From Roseovarius nanhaiticus (GTDB lineage Bacteria; Pseudomonadota; Alphaproteobacteria; Rhodobacterales; Rhodobacteraceae), in the NCBI RefSeq assembly GCF_900156535.1, contig NZ_FTNV01000003.1, forward strand, positions 62,001 through 126,000: a stretch of 64,000 nucleotides of DNA, given 5' to 3'. Below the pieces are notes generated by a model that had not been told where the DNA came from, searched no databases, and was given only the letters and a program-made list of their open reading frames with translations. This document shows positions 31,031 through 39,190 of this stretch, one piece after another. The first letter of the stretch is position 1; each line of letters begins with the position of its first letter. Both the position numbers and the translations under genes were made by a program.

Positions 31031-32440
31031 ATGATCCCCGTTCGCGGATACGAGGGCGCGCGCGTCGCCATCCTTGGCCTCGGCCGTTCGGGCCTGTCGG
31101 CTGCGCACAGCCTGGAAGCCGGCGGCGCGCAGCCGGTTTGCTGGGACGACAACGAGGCGGCCCGTGCCAAGGCCGAGGAATACGGGCTGGAGGTGCTGGA
31201 CCTTGCCCGTGAGGGGGCGTTCGAGGGTATCGCCTGCCTGATCGTCAGCCCCGGTATCCCGCATCTCTATCCTCAGCCCAACCGCATCGTCGCCGCGGCC
31301 CAGGCTGCGGGCGTGCCGGTGGATAATGATATCGGGCTCTTCTTTCGCAGCTTTGCCGGGGCCGAGTGGAATGATTTCGACCAGCCGCCGCGCGTCATCG
31401 CTGTCACCGGCTCGAACGGCAAATCCACCACCTCCGCGCTGATCCACCATATCCTGCGCGAGGCGGGGCGCGACGCGCAGCTGGCAGGCAATATTGGCCG
31501 CGGTGTTCTGGATATTGATCCGCCCGAGGACGGCGGCGCCGTGGTGCTGGAACTCAGCAGCTACCAGACCGAGCTGGCCCGCGCGCTGACCCCCGACATC
31601 GCGGTCTTCACCAACCTCTCGCCGGATCACCTCGATCGTCACGCCGGCCTCGGCGGTTATTTCGCGGCCAAGCGGCGTCTCTTTGCCGAAGGCGGGCCGG
31701 ACCGCGCGATCATCGGCATCGACGAGGCCGAAGGCCGCTTCCTTGCCGGGCAATTGAGCGAGGGCGCGGCGGATGACCGCGTCATTCGCATTTCGGTGGC
31801 CGAGAAACTGACCGGCCCAGGCTGGCAGGTCTTCGCGCGCAAGGGCTTTCTCAGCGAGTATCGCAAGGGCCGGCAGGCGGGCAGTATCGACTTGCGCCCC
31901 ATCAAGGGCCTGCCCGGCGCGCATAACCACCAGAACGCCTGCGCCGCCTATGCCGCCTGCCGCGCGATGGGCCTCGCCCCGCGCGTGATCGAGGAGGGGA
32001 TGCGCAGCTATCCGGGCCTGCCGCATCGCAGCCAGGTGATCGCCGAGGCGGGTGGCGTGACCTATGTGAATGACAGCAAAGCGACCAATGTCGACAGCGC
32101 CCTCAAGGCGCTTCAGGCCTTTGGCAGCATCCGCTGGATCTGCGGCGGGCTGGAGAAGGAGGGCGGGCTGAGCGCCCTGGCCCCCGCGCTGGAAAACGTC
32201 GCCTGCGCCTATGTCATCGGGCGCGAGGCTGCGCATTTCGCGATGCAATTGGAGGGGATCGAGGCGCAGGTTTGCACCACCATGGCCGAGGCCGTGCGCC
32301 GTGCCCATGCCGATGCGCAGCCGGGCGATACCGTTCTCTTGGCGCCCGCTGCGGCCAGTTTCGATCAATACGACAGTTTCGAGCGGCGCGGCGAGGATTT
32401 CGCGGCCTGCGTCGCGGCGGCACTCGGCTCTGGTCAATAG
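31031..32440 (+). CDS. murD: UDP-N-acetylmuramoylalanine--D-glutamate ligase
   Basis: MurD adds D-glutamate to UDP-MurNAc-L-alanine. The 469-residue protein has the N-terminal nucleotide fold [14 protein letters not shown], the ATP loop [13 protein letters not shown] and [20 protein letters not shown] and the C-terminal [22 protein letters not shown] motif are also present. It is the last peptidoglycan gene of the right dcw block. ribB follows after 71 bases instead of ftsW as in a contiguous cluster. Confidence 0.96.
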   Translation: MIPVRGYEGARVAILGLGRSGLSAAHSLEAGGAQPVCWDDNEAARAKAEEYGLEVLDLAREGAFEGIACLIVSPGIPHLYPQPNRIVAAAQAAGVPVDNDIGLFFRSFAGAEWNDFDQPPRVIAVTGSNGKSTTSALIHHILREAGRDAQLAGNIGRGVLDIDPPEDGGAVVLELSSYQTELARALTPDIAVFTNLSPDHLDRHAGLGGYFAAKRRLFAEGGPDRAIIGIDEAEGRFLAGQLSEGAADDRVIRISVAEKLTGPGWQVFARKGFLSEYRKGRQAGSIDLRPIKGLPGAHNHQNACAAYAACRAMGLAPRVIEEGMRSYPGLPHRSQVIAEAGGVTYVNDSKATNVDSALKALQAFGSIRWICGGLEKEGGLSALAPALENVACAYVIGREAAHFAMQLEGIEAQVCTTMAEAVRRAHADAQPGDTVLLAPAAASFDQYDSFERRGEDFAACVAAALGSGQ

Positions 32441-32511
32441 CGCCTGCGCGCGCTATCTCGGGCGGCAAGATTGCGGGCACGCACCGCAAGACATTTCCGA
32501 GGGAGCGCCCT

Positions 32512-33645
32512 ATGCCCAACAGCACAGCCTACAGAAACCCCGGCCCGGTCGAGGCCGAGCTGAAATCGGCGATGGCCAGCACCGAAGAGATCATCGCAGA
32601 GGCGAAGGCAGGCCGCGTCTTCATCCTGGTCGATCACGAGGATCGCGAAAATGAGGGCGATCTGGTGGTCGCCGCCGAATTCGCGACCCCCGAGGCGATC
32701 AACTTCATGGCGACGCATGGCCGCGGCCTGATCTGCCTGCCGATGACCGCCGAGCGTGTGGACCGCTTGGGCCTGCCGATGATGGCCGTGAACAATTCGT
32801 CGCGCCACGAGACGCCCTTTACCGTGTCGATCGAGGCCCGCGAGGGTGTCAGCACAGGCATCTCGGCGCCCGACCGCGCGCATACGGTGGCGACCGCCAT
32901 CAACGAGCAGAACACGATGGCCGCACTGGCAACGCCCGGCCATATCTTCCCTTTGCGCGCGCGGCAGGGCGGCGTTCTGGTGCGCGCGGGCCATACAGAG
33001 GCCGCCGTGGACATCGCGCGGCTGGCAGGGCTGAACCCCGCGGGGGTGATCTGCGAAATCCTCAAGCCGGACGGAACCATGGCACGTCTGCCGGACCTCG
33101 TCGAATTCGCCAAGGAGCATGGGCTGAAGATCGGTACCATCAGCGATCTCATCGCCTACCGGCACAAGCACGATAACCTCGTGCGCGAGCTGCGCCGCGA
33201 GACCGTGACCGCCCATATCGGCGGCGAGTGGGGGATGCGCATCTTTGCCGACCAGATCAGCGGGACCGAGCATGTGGTGCTGGTCAAGGGCGATCTGACG
33301 GATGGCGCGCCGGTGCTGGCGCGCACCCATGCGCTGAACGCGCTGGAGGACGTTCTGGGCATCGGTGGCGCGCCCGCCGGCAAGCTGCGCAGCGCGATGC
33401 AGATCATCGCGGATGAGGGGCGCGGCGCGATCTTCCTTTTCCGCCAGCCGCGCCCCGAACTGGCCGAAGAGCTGGACGAGGACGGCCCCCGCACCATCAA
33501 GCATACCGGCCTCGGCGCGCAGATCATGTCCACCATGGGCATTCATGAGCTGGTTCTGGTGACGGACAATCCCGAGACGCGCTACCTGGGCCTCGACGCC
33601 TACGGCATTTCCATCACGGGCACCCGCCCGCTGAGCAAAGGGTGA
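32512..33645 (+). CDS. ribB: 3,4-dihydroxy-2-butanone-4-phosphate synthase with degenerate GTP cyclohydrolase II domain
   Basis: The N-terminal domain (about residues 20-225) makes the four-carbon riboflavin precursor. It has the acidic DHEDRENEGDLV motif, ATHGRGLICL, SIEAREGVSTGIS and RAGHTEAAVDIARLAG. The C-terminal 145 residues resemble GTP cyclohydrolase II, ending TDNPETRYLGLDAYGISITG. At the zinc site, however, LARTHALNALEDVLG lacks the three cysteines of active RibA. It is therefore probably a RibB enzyme with a non-catalytic RibA-like tail. ATG 32512 has GAGGGAG upstream. It is followed by ribH and nusB. Confidence 0.93.
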   Translation: MPNSTAYRNPGPVEAELKSAMASTEEIIAEAKAGRVFILVDHEDRENEGDLVVAAEFATPEAINFMATHGRGLICLPMTAERVDRLGLPMMAVNNSSRHETPFTVSIEAREGVSTGISAPDRAHTVATAINEQNTMAALATPGHIFPLRARQGGVLVRAGHTEAAVDIARLAGLNPAGVICEILKPDGTMARLPDLVEFAKEHGLKIGTISDLIAYRHKHDNLVRELRRETVTAHIGGEWGMRIFADQISGTEHVVLVKGDLTDGAPVLARTHALNALEDVLGIGGAPAGKLRSAMQIIADEGRGAIFLFRQPRPELAEELDEDGPRTIKHTGLGAQIMSTMGIHELVLVTDNPETRYLGLDAYGISITGTRPLSKG

Positions 33646-33650
33646 TATCC

Positions 33651-34196
33651 ATGGCCGGCACGGAATACACATTGCCCCGCGCAGAGCTCTCGAAGCCTGC
33701 AAAACTGCTGATCGCCGTCGCGCCCTTCTACCGCGACATCGCCGACAACATGATCAAGGGCGCCGTTGCCGAAATCGAGGCGACCGGCGCCACCTATGAT
33801 CTGGTCGAGGTGCCCGGCGCGCTGGAGCTGCCCACGGCCATCGGCATCGCCGAGCGTCTGAGCAATTTCGACGGCTATGTGGCCCTTGGCTGCGTTATTC
33901 GCGGCGAGACCACGCATTACGAGACGGTTTGCAACGATTCCAGCCGCGGCATCATCTTGCTGGGCCTGCAGGGCCTGTGCATCGGCAACGGTATCCTGAC
34001 CGTCGAGAACCGCGAGCAGGCCGAACTCCGCGCCGATCCTGCGCGCATGAACAAAGGGGCAGGCGCCGCTGCCGCCGCCTTGCATCTGATCGCGCTGACC
34101 CGTAAATGGGGCGCTCCGCGCAAGGGCGTCGGGTTCATCCCCGGCGCCGACGAGATGCAGATCGCGGGCAAACCCAAGGACACCCCGACCGCATGA
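33651..34196 (+). CDS. ribH: 6,7-dimethyl-8-ribityllumazine synthase
   Basis: RibH condenses the RibB product with the pyrimidine to form lumazine. The 181-residue protein has LLIAVAPFYRDIADNMI, EVPGALELPTAI, the GCVIRGETTHYE segment and GILTVENREQA, all family-typical. ATG 33651 is used; a GTG nine bases earlier is also in frame. It lies 5 bases after ribB and overlaps nusB (ATGA), matching the usual rib-nusB arrangement. Confidence 0.95.
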   Translation: MAGTEYTLPRAELSKPAKLLIAVAPFYRDIADNMIKGAVAEIEATGATYDLVEVPGALELPTAIGIAERLSNFDGYVALGCVIRGETTHYETVCNDSSRGIILLGLQGLCIGNGILTVENREQAELRADPARMNKGAGAAAAALHLIALTRKWGAPRKGVGFIPGADEMQIAGKPKDTPTA

Positions 34197-34678
34197 CCAC
34201 CGACGCCCCCTCGCTCTCCGGCAATCAGAAACGCAAGATGCGCGCGGCCTCACGGCTTTATGCCGTGCAGGCTCTGTTCCAGATGGAGCATTCGGATCAG
34301 AACGTGAATGCGGTCTACTTGGAGTTTCTGGACCATCGGTTTGGTGCCGAGGTGGATGACGGCGTCGAGATGATGGAGGGTGATCCCGATCTGTTTCGCC
34401 TGCTGCTTGACCGGGCAGTGGATCAGCAGCGCCCCATCGACCAGATGACAGACCGCGCGCTGGTGGCGAAATGGCCGATCGCGCGGATCGACCCGACGCT
34501 GCGCGCGCTCTTCCGTGCTGCCGGCGCCGAGTTGATGGGCGACGAGACGCCGCCCCGCGTGGTGATTACGGAATATGTCGGGCTGGCCGAGACATTTTTC
34601 CCCGAAGGCAAAGAACCGAAATTTGTCAACGCGGTGCTGGACCACATGGCGCGCGAGGCGCGACCCGAAGCGTTCTGA
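34193..34678 (+). CDS. nusB: Transcription antitermination factor NusB
   Basis: NusB forms the rRNA antitermination complex with NusE (S10). The 161-residue all-alpha protein has the N-terminal ARLYAVQALFQME-like segment (here ASRLYAVQALFQME). The C-terminal TPPRVVITEYVGLAETFF and FVNAVLDHMARE are also present. It overlaps ribH by 4 bases, and a strong terminator closes the operon 20 bases on. Confidence 0.94.
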   Translation: MTTDAPSLSGNQKRKMRAASRLYAVQALFQMEHSDQNVNAVYLEFLDHRFGAEVDDGVEMMEGDPDLFRLLLDRAVDQQRPIDQMTDRALVAKWPIARIDPTLRALFRAAGAELMGDETPPRVVITEYVGLAETFFPEGKEPKFVNAVLDHMAREARPEAF

Positions 34679-34697
34679 CACCGGATTGACCTAAGTT

Positions 34698-34737
34698 ATG
34701 CAAAACGCCGCGCCCTTTCGGACGCGGCGTTTTGCAT
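34698..34737. terminator. Bidirectional terminator between nusB and rpoH
   Basis: A perfect 15-bp inverted repeat has arms ATGCAAAACGCCGCG (34698-34712) and CGCGGCGTTTTGCAT (34723-34737) with a 10-base loop. It is followed by TTTT on the plus strand. The genes on both sides converge on it, so it probably ends both transcripts. Confidence 0.9.
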
Positions 34738-34755
34738 TTTCTGAGGGATGGGGCG

Positions 34756-35652
34756 TCAGGCGTCCTCCATCATCCCCTTTTCCTGAGCCAGCTGGCGCAT
34801 ACGCTCTTGCAGCTTTTCAAAAGCGCGAACCTCGATCTGACGGATCCGCTCGCGGCTGACATCGTATTGACCGCTCAGCTCTTCGAGTGTGACGGTCTGA
34901 TCGGCAAGGCGGCGCTGCGTGAGTACGTCCTTCTCGCGGTCGTTCAGAACGTCCATCGCCTCGGCCAGCATCTCGCGGCGCGCGGTCAGCTCGTCGCGCT
35001 CCTCATACTCGGTGGCCTGGTCGGCATCTTCGTCCTCGAGCCAATCCTGCCATTGCATCGTGCCTTCGCCCTCGGAGCCGACCGTGGCGTTGAGTGACGC
35101 ATCACCCCCCGACATACGCCGATTCATCGAGATCACTTCGGCCTCGGTCACACCCAGCTGGGTCGCGATCTTCTTGACGTTTTCGGGCCGCAGATCGCCC
35201 TCTTCCAGCGCGCCGATCTTGTTCTTGGCCTTGCGCAGGTTGAAGAACAGCTTTTTCTGGGCGGATGTGGTGCCGAGTTTCACAAGGCTCCAAGACCGCA
35301 GGATGTATTCTTGGATGCTGGCGCGGATCCACCACATTGCGTAGGTCGCAAGGCGGAACCCCTTCTCGGGATCAAAGCGTTTGACCGCCTGCATCAGGCC
35401 CACATTCGCCTCCGAGATCACCTCGGCCTGCGGCAGGCCATAGCCGCGATAGCCCATCGCGATCTTGGCCGCGAGGCGCAGGTGCGACGTCACCATGCGA
35501 TGCGCCGCCTCTGTATCCTCCTGCTCGACCCAGCGTTTGGCCAGCATGTATTCTTCTTCGGGCTCGAGCAGCGGAAATTTGCGGATTTCCTGCATGTATC
35601 GATTCAGCCCGCCTTCCGGCGTCGGTGCCGGCAGATTTGCATAATTTGCCAT
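34756..35652 (-). CDS. rpoH: RNA polymerase heat-shock sigma factor (sigma-32)
   Basis: RpoH directs transcription of heat-shock genes. The 298-residue protein has region 1.2/2 (LKRF-type RLAAKIAMGYRGYGLP; FDPEKGFRLATYAMWWIRASIQEYIL). The diagnostic RpoH box QKKLFFNLRKAK and region 4 (VTLEELSGQYDVSRERIRQIEVRAFEKLQ) follow. Several alphaproteobacteria carry two rpoH genes; only this one is in the window. It is downstream of the rluD-type gene on the same strand, with 146 bases in which a promoter probably lies. Confidence 0.96.
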   Translation of the reverse strand: MANYANLPAPTPEGGLNRYMQEIRKFPLLEPEEEYMLAKRWVEQEDTEAAHRMVTSHLRLAAKIAMGYRGYGLPQAEVISEANVGLMQAVKRFDPEKGFRLATYAMWWIRASIQEYILRSWSLVKLGTTSAQKKLFFNLRKAKNKIGALEEGDLRPENVKKIATQLGVTEAEVISMNRRMSGGDASLNATVGSEGEGTMQWQDWLEDEDADQATEYEERDELTARREMLAEAMDVLNDREKDVLTQRRLADQTVTLEELSGQYDVSRERIRQIEVRAFEKLQERMRQLAQEKGMMEDA

Positions 35653-35798
35653 GTCATTGCCCCTTCACGTGCCGTGTATGTTTACGGCGTTAACATCTAT
35701 TTGGGCGCTGCAGCCAGCGGTTACAACTCTCTTGATCTTATTTTGTTAACTTATCATGAAGCGCAGCCGTTCCCTGCGCCAGCCATGTGACAGCGCTT

Positions 35799-36848
35799 TC
35801 ACGCAACCGTGCTGGCGTCGCTACTGGGCGTGAGCGCCTCGATCAGTGCGGTCATGTCGGCGGGCAGGGGCGCCTCGAACATCATCTCCGCGCCCGACAC
35901 AGGGTGCACAAAGCCCAGGCTGGCGGCATGAAGCGCCTGCCTGCCAAAGCTCTGCGCCATTTCCGCGCCCGCTGGAGGCAGTGCCTTTTGCCGCAGCTTG
36001 CGGCCCGCGCCATAGACCGGATCACCGATCAGGCCGTGTCCCGCATAGGCCATGTGCACGCGGATCTGGTGCGTGCGCCCCGTCTCCAGCCAGCACTCCA
36101 GCAGCGCGCAGGCGCCCGGCGTCCCGAACCGCTCAACCGTACGGGCGCGCGTCACCGCATGGCGGCCCCCGGCCCAGCATACCGCCTGTTTCTGGCGGTC
36201 CGTGCGATGCCGCGCCAGATGCGAGGTGATGCGCAGGATATTGCCCGGCTCAAAACTGATGCCGCGCAGGCCGCGCAGCCGCGGATCCGACGCCTCGGGC
36301 GTGCCATGACACAGCGCGATATAGCGCCGCTGGGCCGTATGCTGCGCGAATTGCGCGGCCAGGCCATGATGGGCGGCATCGGATTTGGCCACCACCAGAA
36401 GGCCGCTGGTATCCTTGTCGATACGGTGAACGATGCCGGGCCGCTTTTGCCCGCCGACGCCCGACAAATCGCCGCCGAAATGATGCAAAAGCGCGTTGAC
36501 CAGCGTGCCGCCCGGCGTGCCGGGGGCAGGGTGGACGACCATGCCAGCGGGCTTGTTCACGACCAGCAGATCGCCGTCCTCGTGCAGAATTTCGAGCGCA
36601 ATTTCCTCGGGCAGGATATGTGTGTCCTCGGCCACGGGAACGGTGATGGCGACCTCGTCATCCTCGGCCACGCGCGCCTTTGGATCAGTGACGACCGCAC
36701 CGTTGATACGGATTTGCCCGGCCTCGATCAGCCGGGCCAGCCGTGTGCGCGATAGGGCCGCGTCCACCGGAACGTCGCGCGCCAGCGCCTTGTCAAGCCG
36801 CGGTGGCGGGTCCATACCGATCCGAAACGTCAAAGAGGTCGAACCCAT
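35799..36848 (-). CDS. rluD: RluA-family 23S rRNA pseudouridine synthase (RluD-like)
   Basis: The enzyme isomerises uridine in 23S rRNA. The 349-residue product has an N-terminal S4 domain (RLDKALARDVPVDAALSRTRLARLI). The RluA catalytic motif HRIDKDTSGLLVVAKS follows, with GRTHQIRVHMAYAGHGLIGDPVYG after it. The start is set at the ATG ending at 36848 because relatives begin with a similar strand before DPPPRLDKA. An ATG ending at 36815 is the alternative. Long upstream codons in the raw frame are antisense to the DUF6476 gene. Confidence 0.9.
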   Translation of the reverse strand: MGSTSLTFRIGMDPPPRLDKALARDVPVDAALSRTRLARLIEAGQIRINGAVVTDPKARVAEDDEVAITVPVAEDTHILPEEIALEILHEDGDLLVVNKPAGMVVHPAPGTPGGTLVNALLHHFGGDLSGVGGQKRPGIVHRIDKDTSGLLVVAKSDAAHHGLAAQFAQHTAQRRYIALCHGTPEASDPRLRGLRGISFEPGNILRITSHLARHRTDRQKQAVCWAGGRHAVTRARTVERFGTPGACALLECWLETGRTHQIRVHMAYAGHGLIGDPVYGAGRKLRQKALPPAGAEMAQSFGRQALHAASLGFVHPVSGAEMMFEAPLPADMTALIEALTPSSDASTVA

Positions 36849-37158
36849 GGATGAAGATCCCCAGATGCAGCCGGTCGATCCGGCGTTGGTGCGATATCTG
36901 CGCGTATTGGTCACGGTTCTGACCGCAACGATGATCATCGGGTTCATAGTGATCGTGGCGCTCTTTGTCACCCGGTTCGGCGCGCGCACCGATCTGACCC
37001 TGCCGGAGGCGATTACGGTTCCCGAAGGCGCCGCCCCGGTCGCCTTCACGCAAAGCGCAGGTTGGTTCGCAATCGTCACCGATGCCGACGAGATCCTGAT
37101 CTATGACCGGGCCAGCGGCGAGTTGCGCCAGACGCTGCGCGTCGACATATCGGACTGA
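36847..37158 (+). CDS. DUF6476-type single-pass membrane protein
   Basis: The 103-residue product has one membrane helix (about residues 18-42, VLVTVLTATMIIGFIVIVALFV). The periplasmic-side domain is short and contains WFAIVTDADEILIYDRASGELRQTL. It resembles the family I recall as DUF6476; function unknown. ATG 36847 has AGAGG at 36835-36839 with good spacing. Its first codon overlaps the rluD start codon on the other strand. Confidence 0.8.
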   Translation: MDEDPQMQPVDPALVRYLRVLVTVLTATMIIGFIVIVALFVTRFGARTDLTLPEAITVPEGAAPVAFTQSAGWFAIVTDADEILIYDRASGELRQTLRVDISD

Positions 37159-37166
37159 ATTGAGGG

Positions 37167-37243
37167 TGGTACCACCTCCCCGGCTCGAACGGGGGACCTC
37201 TTGATCCACAATCAAGCGCTCTAACCAACTGAGCTAAGGCGGC
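37167..37243 (-). tRNA. tRNA-His (GTG anticodon)
   Basis: The minus strand folds as a 77-base cloverleaf. The acceptor 5' arm GCCGCCT pairs with AGGTGGT, the D arm is TTAGCTCAGTTGG, and the anticodon loop is TTGTGGA. The T arm is CCCCCGTTCGAGCCGGGG, and CCA is encoded. The first pair is G1-U72, the discriminator is A73, and the base before G1 is T, so the usual G-1/C73 identity pair is absent. Confidence 0.97.
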
Positions 37244-37403
37244 ACTGGAGGCGATTTAGCCCCGGCGCAGCGCGATTGCAACCCAAAACCGCGTCTTGGC
37301 ACGGCCCCTTTCGCACCAGTCCGGCACTTTGGCTTTTCGGGATCCGCCTTGCCAAGCAGGGCGCGCCGGGCTATCCCGGCGGCGAGGATCAAGGAGCCGT
37401 ATC

Positions 37404-37586
37404 ATGGGCATCAACAGCGAACGGGACGTCGAGGCAAACCTGCAGATCGGGCCGACCGATCAGGGTATGGTGCGAATTTACGTCGAATCGCAGGGCGTCG
37501 AAATTCCGATGGATTTCACGCCCGAAGAAGCCGAAGAGATCGCCTCGGAGATCATGGCCGCCGCAAAGGGCGCCGCTGCCTCCTGA
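37404..37586 (+). CDS. Small DUF6324-type protein
   Basis: The 60-residue protein begins MGINSERDVEANLQIGPTDQ and continues with GMVRIYVESQGVEIPMDFTPEEAEEIA. I recall near-identical proteins across Rhodobacteraceae (DUF6324); no function is known. ATG 37404 follows a strong AAGGAG ribosome binding site (37391-37396). It is soluble and acidic. It ends 7 bases before the 3' end of mmcB on the other strand. Confidence 0.8.
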   Translation: MGINSERDVEANLQIGPTDQGMVRIYVESQGVEIPMDFTPEEAEEIASEIMAAAKGAAAS

Positions 37587-37592
37587 CAGCCA

Positions 37593-38036
37593 TCAAACCT
37601 GCGGGTCGCGCCACCGTTGCAGCCTGCGTGCGGCATCGCGGGCGAATTTGCGCGTAACCGCGCTGCGCCGCGCGCCGGCCAGCTTCGTTTCCGGGCCCAT
37701 GCGGATGATTTCGGCGCCATAGCCATCGGCCATGATCAGGCCCGTGCCTTCGGGCAGGATGTCGGCCGGAAAATTCGCATCTACAGCCCAAAAGAACCGG
37801 TCGGCCCAGTCCAGATATCCCTGCCATTTGGCGTCGGCCATGAAATCTGCGCGGCTCGATTTGCATTCGATCACCCACAACTCGCCCTTGGGGCCCATCG
37901 CCATCACATCGACGCGGCGGCCCCGCTCGGGCACATATTCCTCAAGCGCGGCGAAATTCATTTCGGCCAAGAAGCGGCACACACCGCGCGCCAGAATCTG
38001 GCCTGGCTGCAGGGAAAGAGGCGATTGGTCGTTCAT
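37593..38036 (-). CDS. mmcB: MmcB-family DNA repair protein
   Basis: MmcB is a predicted PD-(D/E)XK-like nuclease. It is reported in Caulobacter to be LexA-regulated and linked to mutagenic repair. The 147-residue product has RRVDVMAMGPKGELWVIECKSS with the Asp, Glu and Lys of the nuclease core. DFMADAKWQGYLDWADRFFWAVD follows. The start ATG ends at 38036, just downstream of a LexA box at 38048-38062. It is divergent from the candidate 6S RNA. Confidence 0.88.
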   Translation of the reverse strand: MNDQSPLSLQPGQILARGVCRFLAEMNFAALEEYVPERGRRVDVMAMGPKGELWVIECKSSRADFMADAKWQGYLDWADRFFWAVDANFPADILPEGTGLIMADGYGAEIIRMGPETKLAGARRSAVTRKFARDAARRLQRWRDPQV

Positions 38037-38047
38037 GCGGCAATTAT

Positions 38048-38062
38048 GAACAAAGAATGAAC
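38048..38062 (-). promoter_or_regulatory. LexA box upstream of mmcB
   Basis: On the minus strand the sequence is GTTC-ATTCTTT-GTTC, an exact match to the alphaproteobacterial LexA operator GTTC-N7-GTTC. It lies 12 bases before the mmcB start. This predicts SOS control of mmcB. It is also about 46 bases from the likely start of the divergent ncRNA. Confidence 0.9.
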
Positions 38063-38074
38063 ACGCGCAACCCC

Positions 38075-38103
38075 TTGCCGAACCGTCCACGCGCGCCTAT
38101 CTC
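38075..38103 (+). promoter_or_regulatory. Promoter of the candidate 6S RNA
   Basis: TTGCCG (38075-38080) and TATCTC (38098-38103) are spaced by 17 bases, a good sigma-70 arrangement. Transcription would begin at about 38109, the exact base where the closing stem of the predicted RNA starts. Confidence 0.55.
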
Positions 38104-38108
38104 AAGCG

Positions 38109-38270
38109 GTGGCGGGTTCTGCCCTTCTCGTGATCGGTTTCATTCCAGTGGCCTTAATCACTTCCGAGGGAGCTGGCTCTGTCCTGGCCCTGGTCAGGTT
38201 ACCCGGCGCCCACCTGTACATGCAGGCTCTCGGGAATGAGGAACCAAACGGCTGCGTGCGGGCCCGCCAC
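38109..38270 (+). ncRNA. ssrS: Candidate 6S RNA
   Basis: 6S RNA sequesters RNA polymerase holoenzyme. This 162-base segment has no credible ORF. The ends pair: GTGGCGGGTT (38109-38118) with GGCCCGCCAC (38261-38270), 10 bp including two G-U. An inner stem pairs TTCC-GAGGG (38162-38170) with CTCTC-GGGAA (38227-38236). A large internal bubble lies between them, on the 5' side around CTCGTGATCGGTTT and on the 3' side GAGGAACCAAACGGCTGC. Length, closing stem, central bubble and the fitting promoter all suit 6S RNA. I identify it from shape and recollection of alphaproteobacterial members, not from an alignment. Confidence 0.65.
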
Positions 38271-38293
38271 TTTGCGCGCAATCATCGAAAATG

Positions 38294-38614
38294 TCAGCGG
38301 CGTTCGCGCCAGCGTGCCTCGACGCGGATCGGGATCATCTGGCCGCCTTGCGGCCCGCGATGTCCGCCGCCGCCGCGCGGGCCTTCGTCATCATCGTCAT
38401 CGCTGTCGATGCGGGCCAAGACGCATTTCAGACCTGCGAACACCGATCCGATGCCGAGCCACATGACCGCCGCCGCGATCCACTCGTTGCCGGAAAACGC
38501 GACGATCTGCCGGAGTTGCCCTGTATCCAGCCAAAAAAGAAGGCCCACCAACGCACCTGCCATGCCGAAACCAAAGGCGGCGTGTCTTGCGTATCGGTGT
38601 TGGGCATGCGGCAT
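38294..38614 (-). CDS. Unknown small membrane protein
   Basis: The 106-residue product has two hydrophobic helices (about residues 12-29 and 45-65). A run of five aspartates (SDDDDDEG), a Gly/Arg-rich stretch and a basic C terminus follow. The ATG ending at 38614 has GGGGGAG upstream, a strong ribosome binding site. I do not recognise the family. A perfect palindrome, CTTAGTACTAAG (38646-38657), sits 32 bases upstream and might be an operator. Confidence 0.6.
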   Translation of the reverse strand: MPHAQHRYARHAAFGFGMAGALVGLLFWLDTGQLRQIVAFSGNEWIAAAVMWLGIGSVFAGLKCVLARIDSDDDDDEGPRGGGGHRGPQGGQMIPIRVEARWRERR

Positions 38615-38878
38615 GATGACTCCCCCACGTATTGGCCTCAGTGCGCTTAGTACTAAGATAGAGGCCCTGCGCGTCAGAGCAAGCGGCGCCGACAGAATAC
38701 CGCCTAAAATGCGACGCCCGGCAGGATATGGCCGATGGTGCAGACCAAGTCATGCAGCGTGGAGTGACTGGAACCGGACTGTTGCCTGACAGGCGTGGAG
38801 GCAATTTTCGCGCGCTTGGATCAGAAGCACCGTGTATCGACCTTTCGAATGAGATGCATGCATGGCTGAGATGCGGCT

Positions 38879-39025
38879 TCAGGCGCGGCGCGCGCTGCTG
38901 GCCAGTTCGGCGGCGAAGAGCGCGGCGATCTCGCTTCGTGTCACTATGTGGCGCGTCTCGGCGGACGCGTCGGTGCGACCATGCGCGTTCCAGGTGGTCA
39001 TCTTGGTCTTGAGCAGCTTGAACAT
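38879..39025 (-). CDS. Possible 48-residue small protein
   Basis: The open frame begins MFKLLKTKMTTWNAHGRTDA and ends with ALFAAELASSARRA. It is preceded by GAGGAAG at good spacing from the ATG ending at 39025. The amphipathic basic N terminus followed by an Ala-rich helix recalls short DUF1127-like proteins of this group, but the similarity is weak. It lies alone between two regulatory genes. Codon use is compatible with coding, but the shortness makes the call uncertain. Confidence 0.45.
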   Translation of the reverse strand: MFKLLKTKMTTWNAHGRTDASAETRHIVTRSEIAALFAAELASSARRA

Positions 39026-39190
39026 TTTTACTTCCTCGTCGTTTCGTAGCCCCTGATTGGACTGACGGGCCGTTTGCCCGGGAAGTTTCACGAAAAAGAT
39101 CTTTTTTGCCCATCAAATGTCTAAATCCGTGATTGTTAATGATTTTCAAACCAAGATTTTCTGCAACCTACAGCGATGGGAACTGCAAAG

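Noticed and set aside
38109..38270. SRP 4.5S RNA as an alternative identity for this ncRNA
   Set aside because: The conserved GGAAGCAGC apical motif of SRP RNA is absent, and the large central bubble does not fit.
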